64,000 nucleotides of DNA from Methanohalobium evestigatum Z-7303 (GTDB lineage: Archaea; Halobacteriota; Methanosarcinia; Methanosarcinales; Methanosarcinaceae). Each line of letters begins with the position of its first letter. Position 1 is the stretch's first letter. The notes beneath the pieces were generated by a model. It saw nothing but the letters and a program-made list of their open reading frames with translations, ran no database searches and was not told where the DNA came from. The stretch lies in contig NC_014253.1 of NCBI RefSeq assembly GCF_000196655.1, positions 496,001 to 560,000 on the forward strand, written 5' to 3'. Shown here piece by piece: positions 27,137 through 36,900 of the stretch. The translations under genes and the position numbers were made by a program.

Positions 27137-28876
27137 ATGAGAGTAAAATTAACAGACACCATACTAAGAGATGCCCATCAATCACTGCTTGCAACGCGTA
27201 TGAGAACACGTAATATGCTACCGATTGTAGATAAACTGGATGAAGTAGGCTACCACTCCCTTGAAATGTGGGGAGGCGCTACTTTTGACAGCTGTATAAG
27301 GTATCTCAATGAAGACCCTTGGGAAAGGCTGAGAGAACTCAAAAAACATATGCACAATACACAAGCTCAGATGCTTCTTAGAGGACAAAACCTTGTCGGG
27401 TATAGACACTATCCTGACGATGTTGTTGAAAAATTTGTTACAAAAGCCTACGAAAACGGAATAGATATTTTCAGAATCTTTGATGCAGTAAATGATGTCC
27501 GGAACATGGAAACCGCCATAAATACAGCCAACAAACTCGGAGCTCATGTGCAGGGTACAATTTGCTATACCATAAGTCCGGTGCACACAACTGAAAAGTA
27601 TGTAGAACTGGCAAAAGAACTCGAGCAAAGAGAATGTGATTCATTGTGTATCAAAGACATGGCAGGTCTGCTGTCACCCCATGCTGCAGAAGAACTTATA
27701 AAATCCATCAAGAAAAAGGTATCCTTACCCATTTCACTCCACTGTCACTGCACTTCAGGCATGGCTCCAATGACCTATATGGCAGCTTGTGAAGCAGGTG
27801 TAGATGTACTTGATACTGCATTATCTCCGTTTTCAGGAGGAAGCTCCCAACCCCCTACAGAGTCTATGGTAGCTGCACTTCAGGGCACACCCTATGATAC
27901 TGGACTTGATCTGGAAGCCTTTACAGAAATTGCTGAATATTTCAAGCAGGTTAAAGAGGAATACAGAAGCATAATGGACCCGATATCAGAACAGGTAGAC
28001 ACTAATGTACTGATTTATCAGGTACCAGGTGGTATGCTTTCCAACCTTGTATCCCAGTTGAAAGAACAGAATGCACTTGGAAAATACAAGGATGTTCTGG
28101 CTGAAATACCAAAAGTGCGTGCAGAACTGGGTTATCCACCGCTTGTAACCCCTACAAGCCAGATTGTTGGCACACAGGCAGTATTGAATGTTGTAATGGG
28201 TGAACGCTACAAAATGGTGCCAAAAGAAGTTAAAGATTATGTTCGCGGGTTTTACGGCCAGCCACCACAGCCAATTAGCAGTGAGATGATTGCCAAGATT
28301 ATAGAAAATGAAGAACCATTTACTGGTCGTCCTGCTGATTTACTGGAACCAGAATATGAAGAAAAGAAAAAAGAAGCAGAAGACCTCGGCCTGGTAAGAA
28401 ACGAAGAGGATGTTCTTACTTATATACTCTACCCATCTATAGCACCCAAATTCCTCAGAGGAGAAGCTGAAGAAGAACAACTCGCACCGGTTGAGACCGA
28501 AAAACCACCTCAAAAATCTTCATCCCCTGATACAGGTATACCTACAGAATTCAAGGTAACCATTGACCAGGAAGTATACAATGTTAAAGTAGAACCTGTA
28601 GGCGGCTCTGTTGTTTCAGTTACAGAAGAGGATACATCACATACCCCTGACCCGGAAAATGTTGAAGGTGCTGTCACCAGTTCCATGCAGGGTACTGTAC
28701 TTTCAGTACACATGAACGTAGGAGATACAGTTAACGAAGGCGACCCGGTTTGTGTAATTGAAGCCATGAAAATGGAAAGCACTATAACCGCTTCACATGG
28801 TGGAGTTGTTAAGGAAATATATGTCTCCGAAGGAGATGCAATATCATCAGGAGATTTACTGGCTTCAATCGTATAA
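27137..28876 (+). CDS. pycB: Pyruvate carboxylase subunit B (carboxyltransferase plus biotin carrier)
   Basis: It carboxylates pyruvate to oxaloacetate with carboxybiotin made by PycA, feeding biosynthesis. The 579-aa protein has the HMGL-like barrel (residues 1-260, starting VKLTDTILRDAHQSLLATRMRT), the conserved carboxylase domain (about 280-440), a Pro/Glu linker, and a biotinyl domain whose acceptor is K545 in EAMKMES. The two-subunit layout is the archaeal type. pycA follows directly, then birA, whose product would attach the biotin. Confidence 0.95.
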   Translation: MRVKLTDTILRDAHQSLLATRMRTRNMLPIVDKLDEVGYHSLEMWGGATFDSCIRYLNEDPWERLRELKKHMHNTQAQMLLRGQNLVGYRHYPDDVVEKFVTKAYENGIDIFRIFDAVNDVRNMETAINTANKLGAHVQGTICYTISPVHTTEKYVELAKELEQRECDSLCIKDMAGLLSPHAAEELIKSIKKKVSLPISLHCHCTSGMAPMTYMAACEAGVDVLDTALSPFSGGSSQPPTESMVAALQGTPYDTGLDLEAFTEIAEYFKQVKEEYRSIMDPISEQVDTNVLIYQVPGGMLSNLVSQLKEQNALGKYKDVLAEIPKVRAELGYPPLVTPTSQIVGTQAVLNVVMGERYKMVPKEVKDYVRGFYGQPPQPISSEMIAKIIENEEPFTGRPADLLEPEYEEKKKEAEDLGLVRNEEDVLTYILYPSIAPKFLRGEAEEEQLAPVETEKPPQKSSSPDTGIPTEFKVTIDQEVYNVKVEPVGGSVVSVTEEDTSHTPDPENVEGAVTSSMQGTVLSVHMNVGDTVNEGDPVCVIEAMKMESTITASHGGVVKEIYVSEGDAISSGDLLASIV

Positions 28877-28906
28877 TCATAAACAAAGTAAATGGCAGGT
28901 AAATAT

Positions 28907-30388
28907 ATGTTCAAGAAAATACTTGTTGCAAATAGAGGAGAAATCGCCATAAGGATTATGCGCGCATGTCGTGAACTTGATATTCCTACTGTTGCAGTTT
29001 ATTCTGAAGCTGATAAGAACGCTCTTTTTGCTAAATACGCTGATGAATCCTATCCCATCGGTCCGGCGCCTTCGAGCAAAAGCTATCTTGATATCAATAA
29101 AATACTGGATGTTGCAGAAGAAAGCGGTGCAGATGGTATACATCCGGGATATGGTTTTTTATCAGAAAACCCAGAGTTTGCAAGAGAGTGTGAAAAACGG
29201 GGTATCACATTTATCGGTCCGTCCAGCGATGTAATCGAAAAAATGGGTAGCAAAATTTCAGCCCGGAATATAATGATTGATGCCGGTGTTCCGGTTGTTC
29301 CGGGTACTGAAGAACCAATAGAGGATGTGAACACCGCCATAGATATTGCAGAATCGATAGGGTTCCCTGTTATTATAAAAGCCTCTGCAGGCGGCGGTGG
29401 AATCGGGATGAAAATTGTCCATTCACGGGAAGATTTTGAAAAAGCTCTAAATTCCATCCAGTCAATAGCATCTTCGGCTTTTGGTGACTCCACTGTATTT
29501 ATTGAAAAATATGTTGAAGAACCGCGTCACATTGAAATCCAGATTCTTTCGGATAAATACGGTAACACTATATACATTTCAGATAGAGAATGTTCTATCC
29601 AGAGACGTCATCAGAAACTGATAGAGGAAGCTCCATCACCCATAATGACCCCTGAACTGCGGAAAGAAATGGGTGAAGCTGCTGTGAAAGCGGCAAAAGC
29701 GATAGGTTATGAGAACGCTGGTACGGTTGAATTCCTCTATTCAAAAGGTGAATTTTACTTCCTTGAAGTCAATACACGCCTTCAGGTAGAGCATACCATC
29801 ACTGAGATGATTAACGGTATAGATATTGTAAAAGACCAGTTATACATTGCATGCGGTGAAAAATTACCCTACAAACAAGAAGATATGGATATCAGAGGGT
29901 CAGCAATTGAATGCCGAATAAATGCTGAAGATCCGTTAAACGATTTTGCACCTTCTCCCGGAAAAATACGAAGATACCGGTCAGCAGGTGGTCCTGGTGT
30001 ACGGGTAGACAGTGGTGTGCATATGGGATATACTATATCTCCGTATTATGATTCAATGATTTCAAAGCTTTGTGTCTGGGGTAAAAACCGTGACGAAGCC
30101 ATAAACAGGATGAAGCGTGCATTGTTTGAATATGTCGTTGTTGGTGTTACAACAAATATACCCTTCCATAAAGCAATACTTGAAAATGATGCATTCCGCA
30201 GAGGAGAACTTACCACCCATTTTATAGACACACATGATATCCTTGAAGACGTTGAAAAAATTGTTGACAAGGAAGCAAAACGCAACATGACCCTTGCATC
30301 AGCTCTGGATAATCAAAACCAGAAGGTTGCTGCTGTCACCAGTGCGGTTAATGCCTACCTTGATGGGTACAAAAAACAAAACCAATAA
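28907..30388 (+). CDS. pycA: Pyruvate carboxylase subunit A (biotin carboxylase)
   Basis: It carboxylates the biotin on PycB using ATP and bicarbonate. The protein starts [21 protein letters not shown], the standard family start. The ATP-grasp glycine loop [12 protein letters not shown], the metal-binding [16 protein letters not shown] and the C-terminal [13 protein letters not shown] are all present. I chose ATG 28907, giving 493 aa, because it matches the family start and has AGGT upstream; ATG 28892 would add five residues. It lies 30 bp after pycB. Confidence 0.95.
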   Translation: MFKKILVANRGEIAIRIMRACRELDIPTVAVYSEADKNALFAKYADESYPIGPAPSSKSYLDINKILDVAEESGADGIHPGYGFLSENPEFARECEKRGITFIGPSSDVIEKMGSKISARNIMIDAGVPVVPGTEEPIEDVNTAIDIAESIGFPVIIKASAGGGGIGMKIVHSREDFEKALNSIQSIASSAFGDSTVFIEKYVEEPRHIEIQILSDKYGNTIYISDRECSIQRRHQKLIEEAPSPIMTPELRKEMGEAAVKAAKAIGYENAGTVEFLYSKGEFYFLEVNTRLQVEHTITEMINGIDIVKDQLYIACGEKLPYKQEDMDIRGSAIECRINAEDPLNDFAPSPGKIRRYRSAGGPGVRVDSGVHMGYTISPYYDSMISKLCVWGKNRDEAINRMKRALFEYVVVGVTTNIPFHKAILENDAFRRGELTTHFIDTHDILEDVEKIVDKEAKRNMTLASALDNQNQKVAAVTSAVNAYLDGYKKQNQ

Positions 30389-30417
30389 TTTTGTTGTTCA
30401 ACCAGAAATATATAATA

Positions 30418-30479
30418 TGTCGCTCAATTATATTGTAAATGAATAGAGTGTGATTGTGGTGGGATATAATTGAGCGACA
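30418..30479. promoter_or_regulatory. 16-bp perfect inverted repeat framing the birA start (putative operator)
   Basis: TGTCGCTCAATTATAT at 30418-30433 is matched exactly by its reverse complement at 30464-30479, with 30 bp between. A TATA-like TATATAAT lies directly before the left arm (30409-30416), so the left arm would sit between TATA box and transcription start. The right arm covers the TTG start codon of birA. Because BirA has a DNA-binding domain, self-repression is a reasonable guess; an RNA hairpin hiding the start is the alternative. Confidence 0.6.
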
Positions 30480-31447
30480 GAAAAGAAGATATTTTAAACA
30501 TCCTAAAAAATTCTGACCAGAAACCTGTTTCAGGTGAAGAATTGGGTGAACAATTGGGAATAAGCAGAACTATGGTCTGGAAGTATATAAAATCTTTAAA
30601 AGATGATGGATATAATATTACATCTTCCACTAAAACTGGTTATATATTAAATTCTTCACCTGATATGCTCTATTCTGAAGAAATCCTCTCTGGGCTCAAA
30701 ACCAGTATTATAGGAAATAAAATATATCATTTTGATGAACTGGAATCAACCAACGAAGAAGCCAAAAGATTAGCACCTGATGAAGATGAAGGAACTGTCA
30801 TAATCTCAGAAACCCAAAAAAGTGGACGAGGTCGAATGGGAAGAGATTGGACATCACCTCGTGGAGGAATATATATGTCGGTTATTCTAAAACCGACAAT
30901 TCCGGCATCTCATGCCTACCATCTAACCCTTGTTGCAGGTATTGCTGTTGCAAATGCTATCAGAAATCTTGGTATTAACGCCTGTATTAAATGGCCGAAT
31001 GACATTCTTATAAACAACAGAAAAGTTTGCGGGATTCTTACAGAAATAAACGCCGAAATTGAAAAAATCGATTATATAGTGCTGGGTATGGGAATAAATG
31101 CAAATGTTGATACAGGTATGTTTTCCAGTGAACTAAAAGAAGGGTCGACCTCTTTAAAATCTGAACTTGGTAAGCCAGTAGAACGTGTATCATTTGTACA
31201 AAATCTTTTATATGAATTTGAACAGGAATACATAAAATTTAAATCAAAGCCATTTAACGATATTGTTGATGAATGGATATCTCTGTCTGACACTATCGGC
31301 AAAGAGGTATCAATAATGACACCATCCAAAATGGTAGAAGGAAAAGCAATAGGAGTTACAAAAAATGGTGCTCTTATTGTCAAAAAAGATGATGGTGAAA
31401 AAGAAGAAATAATAGCAGGCAGATGTATATATACACGAACAAGTTAA
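30470..31447 (+). CDS. birA: Bifunctional biotin ligase / transcriptional repressor BirA
   Basis: It activates biotin as biotinyl-AMP and attaches it to the carrier lysine, here most likely K545 of PycB. The 325-aa protein has an N-terminal winged-helix domain (residues 1-62, EELGEQLGISRTMVWKYIKSL), the catalytic loop GRGRMGRDW (119-127), the KWPNDILINNRKVCGILTE segment, and a C-terminal SH3-like cap. It starts at TTG 30470 behind GGTGGG. The start codon lies inside one arm of a long inverted repeat. A repressor role follows from the HTH domain. Confidence 0.95.
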   Translation: MSDRKEDILNILKNSDQKPVSGEELGEQLGISRTMVWKYIKSLKDDGYNITSSTKTGYILNSSPDMLYSEEILSGLKTSIIGNKIYHFDELESTNEEAKRLAPDEDEGTVIISETQKSGRGRMGRDWTSPRGGIYMSVILKPTIPASHAYHLTLVAGIAVANAIRNLGINACIKWPNDILINNRKVCGILTEINAEIEKIDYIVLGMGINANVDTGMFSSELKEGSTSLKSELGKPVERVSFVQNLLYEFEQEYIKFKSKPFNDIVDEWISLSDTIGKEVSIMTPSKMVEGKAIGVTKNGALIVKKDDGEKEEIIAGRCIYTRTS

Positions 31448-31454
31448 GGGTTAT

Positions 31455-32033
31455 ATGAGACAGAATACGAAACTGAAAACATTTGTATCCCTGCTGATAA
31501 TACTCATGATACTACATTCCGGGGTCACAGTTGTTTCATCCCAATCAGAAGAAGATGATAGTGTCCCTGTTGTTCTGATTAATGGCACAAAGATTTTCAT
31601 CAAATCCGATGAAAGCCATTCGTTCTATCAGGGATATAAGCTCCAAATAAAAGGAGTGAATCAGGAAGATGAAAGATTATGGCTCGAGCTGTCGTTGAAT
31701 GGTAGAAGTGTTAAAAGTGATGTTGTTCATGAAGGCGAACATTTTACGTATAAAAGAGATTCTACAGTTATATTAAACGCTACAGTGGATAAAATATACT
31801 CAAATCCTGAAAATGAACTTGTTACATTCAAATCGGTTTACCAGTATCTTGACCCTCAATTAGAAACCCCGAAATTGAACAACTCAGAAAACCCTGCAAA
31901 TAGTAGCAACGATACTAATTCCACTAATAATTCAAAAGGGGGAGACGGTTACTTACAGACAGCAATTACAATTGCTGGAACGATTTCCATTGGTGTTATT
32001 GTAGTTTACATATTATACAAAAACACAACTTAA
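31455..32033 (+). CDS. Small S-layer-type surface protein with membrane anchor
   Basis: A 192-aa protein with a signal peptide (residues 1-30), a beta-rich module, an Asn/Ser/Thr-rich spacer with many N-glycosylation sequons (about 145-165), and a C-terminal transmembrane helix (TAITIAGTISIGVIVVYILYK). The module segment YQGYKLQIKGVNQEDERLWLELSLNGRSV resembles EEGYSIHIIEVDINGDSVFVELRKDGDQI of the S-layer protein at 39234-41831, so it is likely a half-size S-layer-family domain. It starts 8 bp after birA and may be co-transcribed. Confidence 0.7.
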   Translation: MRQNTKLKTFVSLLIILMILHSGVTVVSSQSEEDDSVPVVLINGTKIFIKSDESHSFYQGYKLQIKGVNQEDERLWLELSLNGRSVKSDVVHEGEHFTYKRDSTVILNATVDKIYSNPENELVTFKSVYQYLDPQLETPKLNNSENPANSSNDTNSTNNSKGGDGYLQTAITIAGTISIGVIVVYILYKNTT

Positions 32034-32039
32034 GATATA

Positions 32040-32960
32040 TCAGAGGTCTCCACGTTCCATAAGTATCTTTAAATCCTCAAGGCTTAAGCGACCACTTTTA
32101 TCAAGTTTTTCTTTGGCTTCTGTATATTTTTCATCTTGGTTTTTTTCATCTTTTTGAAGTTGAATATCATCCAACTGTTTTAGATACCTGTCGAGTTCTT
32201 CACGAAGTTGTGATATTTCGGTTTTTAATGGGTCTATTTTACTTTTTAGCGGAGACATTAACGAATACTTATTCTTTATATCTTCATGATATGAATCCGC
32301 TTCTGCACGAACTTCATCTGCTTTATTGAAATATTCCACCATTTGCAGATGATACTGCTGGGATTCATCCGCAAGTTGTTGAATCTGGTCGTTCAACTCA
32401 TTTATATTATCATCGAAACTGGTGTTGTAGATTTCCTGTATTTTATGGTGGATATTATTTGCTTCCTGAGCAGCTTCCAGTCTTTTTTTAAGGTTTTCCA
32501 GTCTTTCAAAAAGGTCAATCTCATGATTGAGAGGTATATCCTCATTCAGGAATTTGTTAAGTTCCTGAGAATAAGCTTTTGAGAGTGTTTCTTCAGTCCC
32601 CTTTGAGATGTCATTTAATTCATTTCGCTTCTTCTTAAGCTGGGCTATCTCATTAGCTTTGCTTTTGTTCTGTTTCTGAATCTCATCCCGTTTGGACTTT
32701 AATTCAGTGATTTTTTTGTTATTTTCATCCCGTTTGGACTTAAAGTCCTGTGCCTGAGAAACAAGGTCTTTTACCTTTGTATTTAATTCATTCCTTTTTT
32801 CTTTTAATTCATCAATGTTATTTCGATATAATTTTAGGTCTTTAAAAATAGTATTGAGATTTTTCTCTTTTTGGCTTATCTGTGTCCTCAACTGGTTTAT
32901 TTTATCCTTTAATTCACGTTCAGACATATTTGAAATGTCTGAATTTTCTGTAGCCTCCAT
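32040..32960 (-). CDS. Coiled-coil protein (COG1340-like)
   Basis: A 306-aa, almost wholly helical protein. Residues 10-240 are heptad-rich in Lys/Glu/Asn/Leu, for example LKDKINQLRTQISQKEKNL and ELKSKRDEIQKQNKSKANEI. A conserved-looking non-coil stretch follows, including KLDKSGRLSLEDLKILMERGDL at the C-terminus. Archaea carry a family of uncharacterised coiled-coil proteins of this kind, loosely SMC-like but without ATPase domains. It lies 12 bp after a second coiled-coil gene and was probably transcribed with it. Confidence 0.75.
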   Translation of the reverse strand: MEATENSDISNMSERELKDKINQLRTQISQKEKNLNTIFKDLKLYRNNIDELKEKRNELNTKVKDLVSQAQDFKSKRDENNKKITELKSKRDEIQKQNKSKANEIAQLKKKRNELNDISKGTEETLSKAYSQELNKFLNEDIPLNHEIDLFERLENLKKRLEAAQEANNIHHKIQEIYNTSFDDNINELNDQIQQLADESQQYHLQMVEYFNKADEVRAEADSYHEDIKNKYSLMSPLKSKIDPLKTEISQLREELDRYLKQLDDIQLQKDEKNQDEKYTEAKEKLDKSGRLSLEDLKILMERGDL

Positions 32961-32972
32961 CTAACTACCCCC

Positions 32973-33620
32973 TTATTGTTCAACATTTTTCCAGTATTCA
33001 ATGCTTTCTTCATGACTACTAATACGCTTCTCCAGCCATTTATATCGGGGGTTCAGGTCATTTAATTCTTTTTTCAATTTATCGTATTCTTTTTCGTATT
33101 GTTTATCTGAACCCTTTATTGATTCAATTTCATTACTGGTCTCTATTACAGAATCAATCTTTGATTTTATATCCGATAGTTTTCTATTTGCTGTCTCATC
33201 ATTTAATGATATTTCAGATATACTATCGTTTATCTCATCCACAATTTGTTTTTCTTCATCAGAAGATATAGATGTTTTAAGTTTGGATATCTTTTCATCA
33301 ACCGAACTCAGTATTTCTTTATGTTCAGAATCCTTTATAGATGATTGCAATTCATTGAGTGTTTTTTGTGCCTGATATAGAATTTGCTGACGTTTTTCCC
33401 TTAAAACGTCTCTGCGCCCAACAACATATTCCTTGTTTTTCTTTGCTGATTCCATCTGTTCATTGATGGATTCGATTCTTTCATTAAGTTGTTCAAATTC
33501 CTGTCTGTATTTGTTCAGGAAATTTTGATGCTTTTCTATAACTCCTGAAACCAGTTCACTTTTATCCATTATGGTTACACTGGTATTATCATTACCTGTT
33601 GTACTTGTCTCTGTATCCAT
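32973..33620 (-). CDS. Coiled-coil protein
   Basis: A 215-aa, Lys/Glu/Ser-rich protein that is coiled coil for most of its length. Two long helical stretches (about 25-100 and 150-210) flank a central LKTSISSDEEKQIVDEINDSISEIS. The conserved-looking core is ESAKKNKEYVVGRRDVLREKRQQILYQAQKTL. No catalytic motif is visible. It sits directly upstream of the larger coiled-coil gene in the same direction, suggesting the two proteins interact. Confidence 0.72.
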   Translation of the reverse strand: MDTETSTTGNDNTSVTIMDKSELVSGVIEKHQNFLNKYRQEFEQLNERIESINEQMESAKKNKEYVVGRRDVLREKRQQILYQAQKTLNELQSSIKDSEHKEILSSVDEKISKLKTSISSDEEKQIVDEINDSISEISLNDETANRKLSDIKSKIDSVIETSNEIESIKGSDKQYEKEYDKLKKELNDLNPRYKWLEKRISSHEESIEYWKNVEQ

Positions 33621-33675
33621 AGTTATACTCCTATCCCCACTCTTTATAAGAAGTTTATATAATATTTAACAATTG

Positions 33676-33966
33676 TTATACTCTAAATATCTGTGCATGT
33701 GGAACGTCATTTATTCGGATTACATTCTCAGGGTCAACTGCACTACATTTGATGGCACAAGCAACCGATTCCTCTCCGAAAATGTTTGCTGTTGTCGCTA
33801 CTGAAAGCGCTTCAATAACTTCATTTTCAGATGCTGTTTTACCTTTGTAAAACTGTTCAGATATTTCTACTGTAAGGTTTCCCTCTTTTAATGTTTTGCC
33901 CAGAATATCTTCATCACATACTGCGACTACATAATATCTACTGGACTGATGTATTTTAAGGTACAT
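33676..33966 (-). CDS. DUF424 family protein
   Basis: A 96-aa protein of the archaeal DUF424 family, function unknown. It reads MYLKIHQSSRYYVVAVCDEDILGKTL, LTVEISEQFYKGK, and ANIFGEESVACAI near residue 60, all family-typical. It starts 13 bp after the MCM gene ends, so it is probably in the same transcript, and may relate to replication or to translation; neither can be shown from sequence. Confidence 0.85.
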   Translation of the reverse strand: MYLKIHQSSRYYVVAVCDEDILGKTLKEGNLTVEISEQFYKGKTASENEVIEALSVATTANIFGEESVACAIKCSAVDPENVIRINDVPHAQIFRV

Positions 33967-33979
33967 ATCATCACTTATA

Positions 33980-36900
33980 TCAAACCAATCTAATATGGTC
34001 TTTATCCGGTGACAACAGGTCTCCCTGTCGTCTCATTCTGGTAACCAGTTCTTCGGCATGTTCTCGATCTATTTGCTCTTCTTCTGCTCTGGAATAGACT
34101 TCCTCAACAGGAGCACCCTTTTTATCAGAATGCTCATCAGCAAGTGATTGTATAATTTCTCTTATTACTTTTATCTTATCTCTCTGACTCTTGGACGTTC
34201 CTGTCTCAATAACGTCCACATCAAACGCACCGGTATCAGGGTCTACTCCCACCTGTTTGAGGCATGTATACACAAGATTTGTTGTGCGCTTTGCATCTTC
34301 CAGAGTGGCTACACTGCTAAGACGAACACGGGCACTTGATTCGGTAAGTCTTACCAGTGCCTCCAACTGTCTTGCAGTAACCGGTACCGGTGCATCCTTA
34401 TCTTCACCCATTTTACGCAGGTTCATGTAAAACTCTATCAGGTGGTTGCGTGCATCATCCTCAAGTATAGGATATACATTTCTTCTGGCATAAGCCACAT
34501 ATTTTCTCAATTTTTCCACATCAATCGGAGGACTAATTACATCCATCTGGGAATCAATCTGCTGTTGACTGACTTCTGACACAGGATTATTTGATCTCTG
34601 TTCCATCATTTCCCCAGCATAATGTGCCTTGAGAATATGATTGGCAATTCTTCTATCCTTATCATCATCCGGTACATCAAGAAGTACAAAAATTAAATCG
34701 AAACGAGAAATCAGTGCAGGAGGCATGTTTATCTGGGTGGCAATACCTTCGTATCTATCAAAACGTCCGTATTTTGGATTTGCTGCACCAAGCAGAGCAC
34801 ATCTGGATTTTAATGTAGCTATTATACCCGCCTTCGCAACTGATACCGTATTACCACACCATACCGGTTTGCCGTTCCTCCTTACATAAAGAACATGGTT
34901 AGGTACTTCCACACAGTAAATTTTTCCTTTATAGGGTTTCTTCTCAATATGGTAGTTCCCATTTGTATTGATGCTTGGATGATTACCTCCCTCACGGATA
35001 AAAGATACCTCATATATATCATTAGATATAACACTTGACCGGCCTTCAGGAACTTGGATTATTTCTCCTTTATTTACAACGACATAATTATTTGCAGAAT
35101 AACCCATTTTAAGTGCAAGTTCCTGCATATCATCAGCTAACCGCTTTGAACTGGTAATATAAGCCATTTGCCCGGTTTCACATCTGATATATCCGTCACC
35201 AAGAACCATTGCATCAACAAATATTTTTATTTGCCCAGGACAAAGTTTTTTCACATATTCAGGAACAAATTTTTCATGGCATTTTCCAAACATGGAAAGA
35301 TATTTTGCAAGTTGTTTTGAATGTATACTAAATGAATGCCCATCATAACTCCATTTAAAACCAAGCCTATCCAGACTATTCTGGATTTTTTGGATTTTTC
35401 CAGATGTTTTCTGTGTTATCTGCACAGAATAGGGAATTCCATTCATGTATTTTACTGAACCTTCAGGAAGATAATAACCAAGAAATTCAAGCCAATCATT
35501 CATTTTAACAGTAATTGATTCAGTTTCTATCCCTGAACAATTCTGATTGACATACTTGACTATAGATGGTATTTCAAATGTTTCGATGCGTTCACCATCC
35601 CAGTATGCATTTTTCTTAAAACGCATCCTTTTATGTAGAGGTAATGAATCCATCCGGTGAAGGTCGAATCCTGTCCATTCATTAGCACGTTTGTTGATAT
35701 CAACATACATGTTGTGGTTTGGTGTAACAGCAAGGTCAACCTGACGTGATTTAAGATAATACATATCCCCCTCATAATCAGAAGCTACATACATTCCAGG
35801 GACTACATATTCTAGTTTTCCATCTGGTGTAAGTGAAGCAACTCTTTCTCCTTCAATTACATCTTTAAAAAATTTCCATCCGTTTTCAGTTAGAATTTCT
35901 GTCTGGTCATCATAACATTGCTGTTCCATTGCCTCATGAAGTGAACTTTTATCCTCTGAACTCATTTTGTCAAGTTCATCAACAGCAGCTACACCCATAT
36001 CTGCCATGACAAGTGCACCTGCTTCCAGTGTCCACCTTCCATCACCCAGTTCATCCCTTACCGCTGATGCTGTCAGACCACTGGATGACGCACTTTTACC
36101 TGAAGTGAACACTCCTCTTGGAGCAAGTTTTTCCATATAACGCAGCATCTGACTTTTTGCTATACCCGGGTCTCCAACTATAAGAATATGGATATCTCCT
36201 CTCACTCTTGAACTATCAGGTAATGCTTTGGTAACGCCTGAAAACAATTGAAGAGCAAGTGCTTCCTTAATGTTTTCATAGCCATAAATCGATGGAGAAA
36301 TAGATTTTGCTACCTTTTCATAAATCTGGGGGTCTTTGCTCAACTCAAGGATTTCCTCTTCATCTTCAGGAGTTATTTCAAGTTCCTCGAATTCTTTATT
36401 CACGTATTCTATTGAATTTGCATGCAACACAAGGTCATAAAAAGGCGATTTGCCATCACGCAGGGTACGCTGATGAGAACGAAGGACTCCATTAATTATT
36501 ACCCTATCACCCGGGGTAACGATTCCAGCAAGGTCATCATCAACATCAATATCGAGGCTCTGGGGCTGTTCTCCTCCTCTTAAATTTTCAGGGGATTCCT
36601 GTATCTGAAGTTTCTGGGCGTCTACAAAAGTAGATTTATCAACAAGCGTTTTGAATGGTCCCTTTCTGCCACAGGTTTCATTTTCACATTCATGGGGTTC
36701 TGTAAATTTCTGGCTTGTCTGGGGTATGTAGGTAACATGCTCGCATCGCATACAGTAAAAAGCTGCGTTTGTTATTTTGGGGCGCACTTCTGTAGCTTTA
36801 CGTATCATCCCTTCAACCGCTACAGATTGCATGAGATGTTTGCTTCTAAGATTCCTTATCGTAATTTTATTCGGATTATTAATTATCCGTAAATGCACTT

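Noticed and set aside
30046-30288. Minus-strand frame within pycA
   Set aside because: It is a shadow of the well-supported biotin carboxylase gene.
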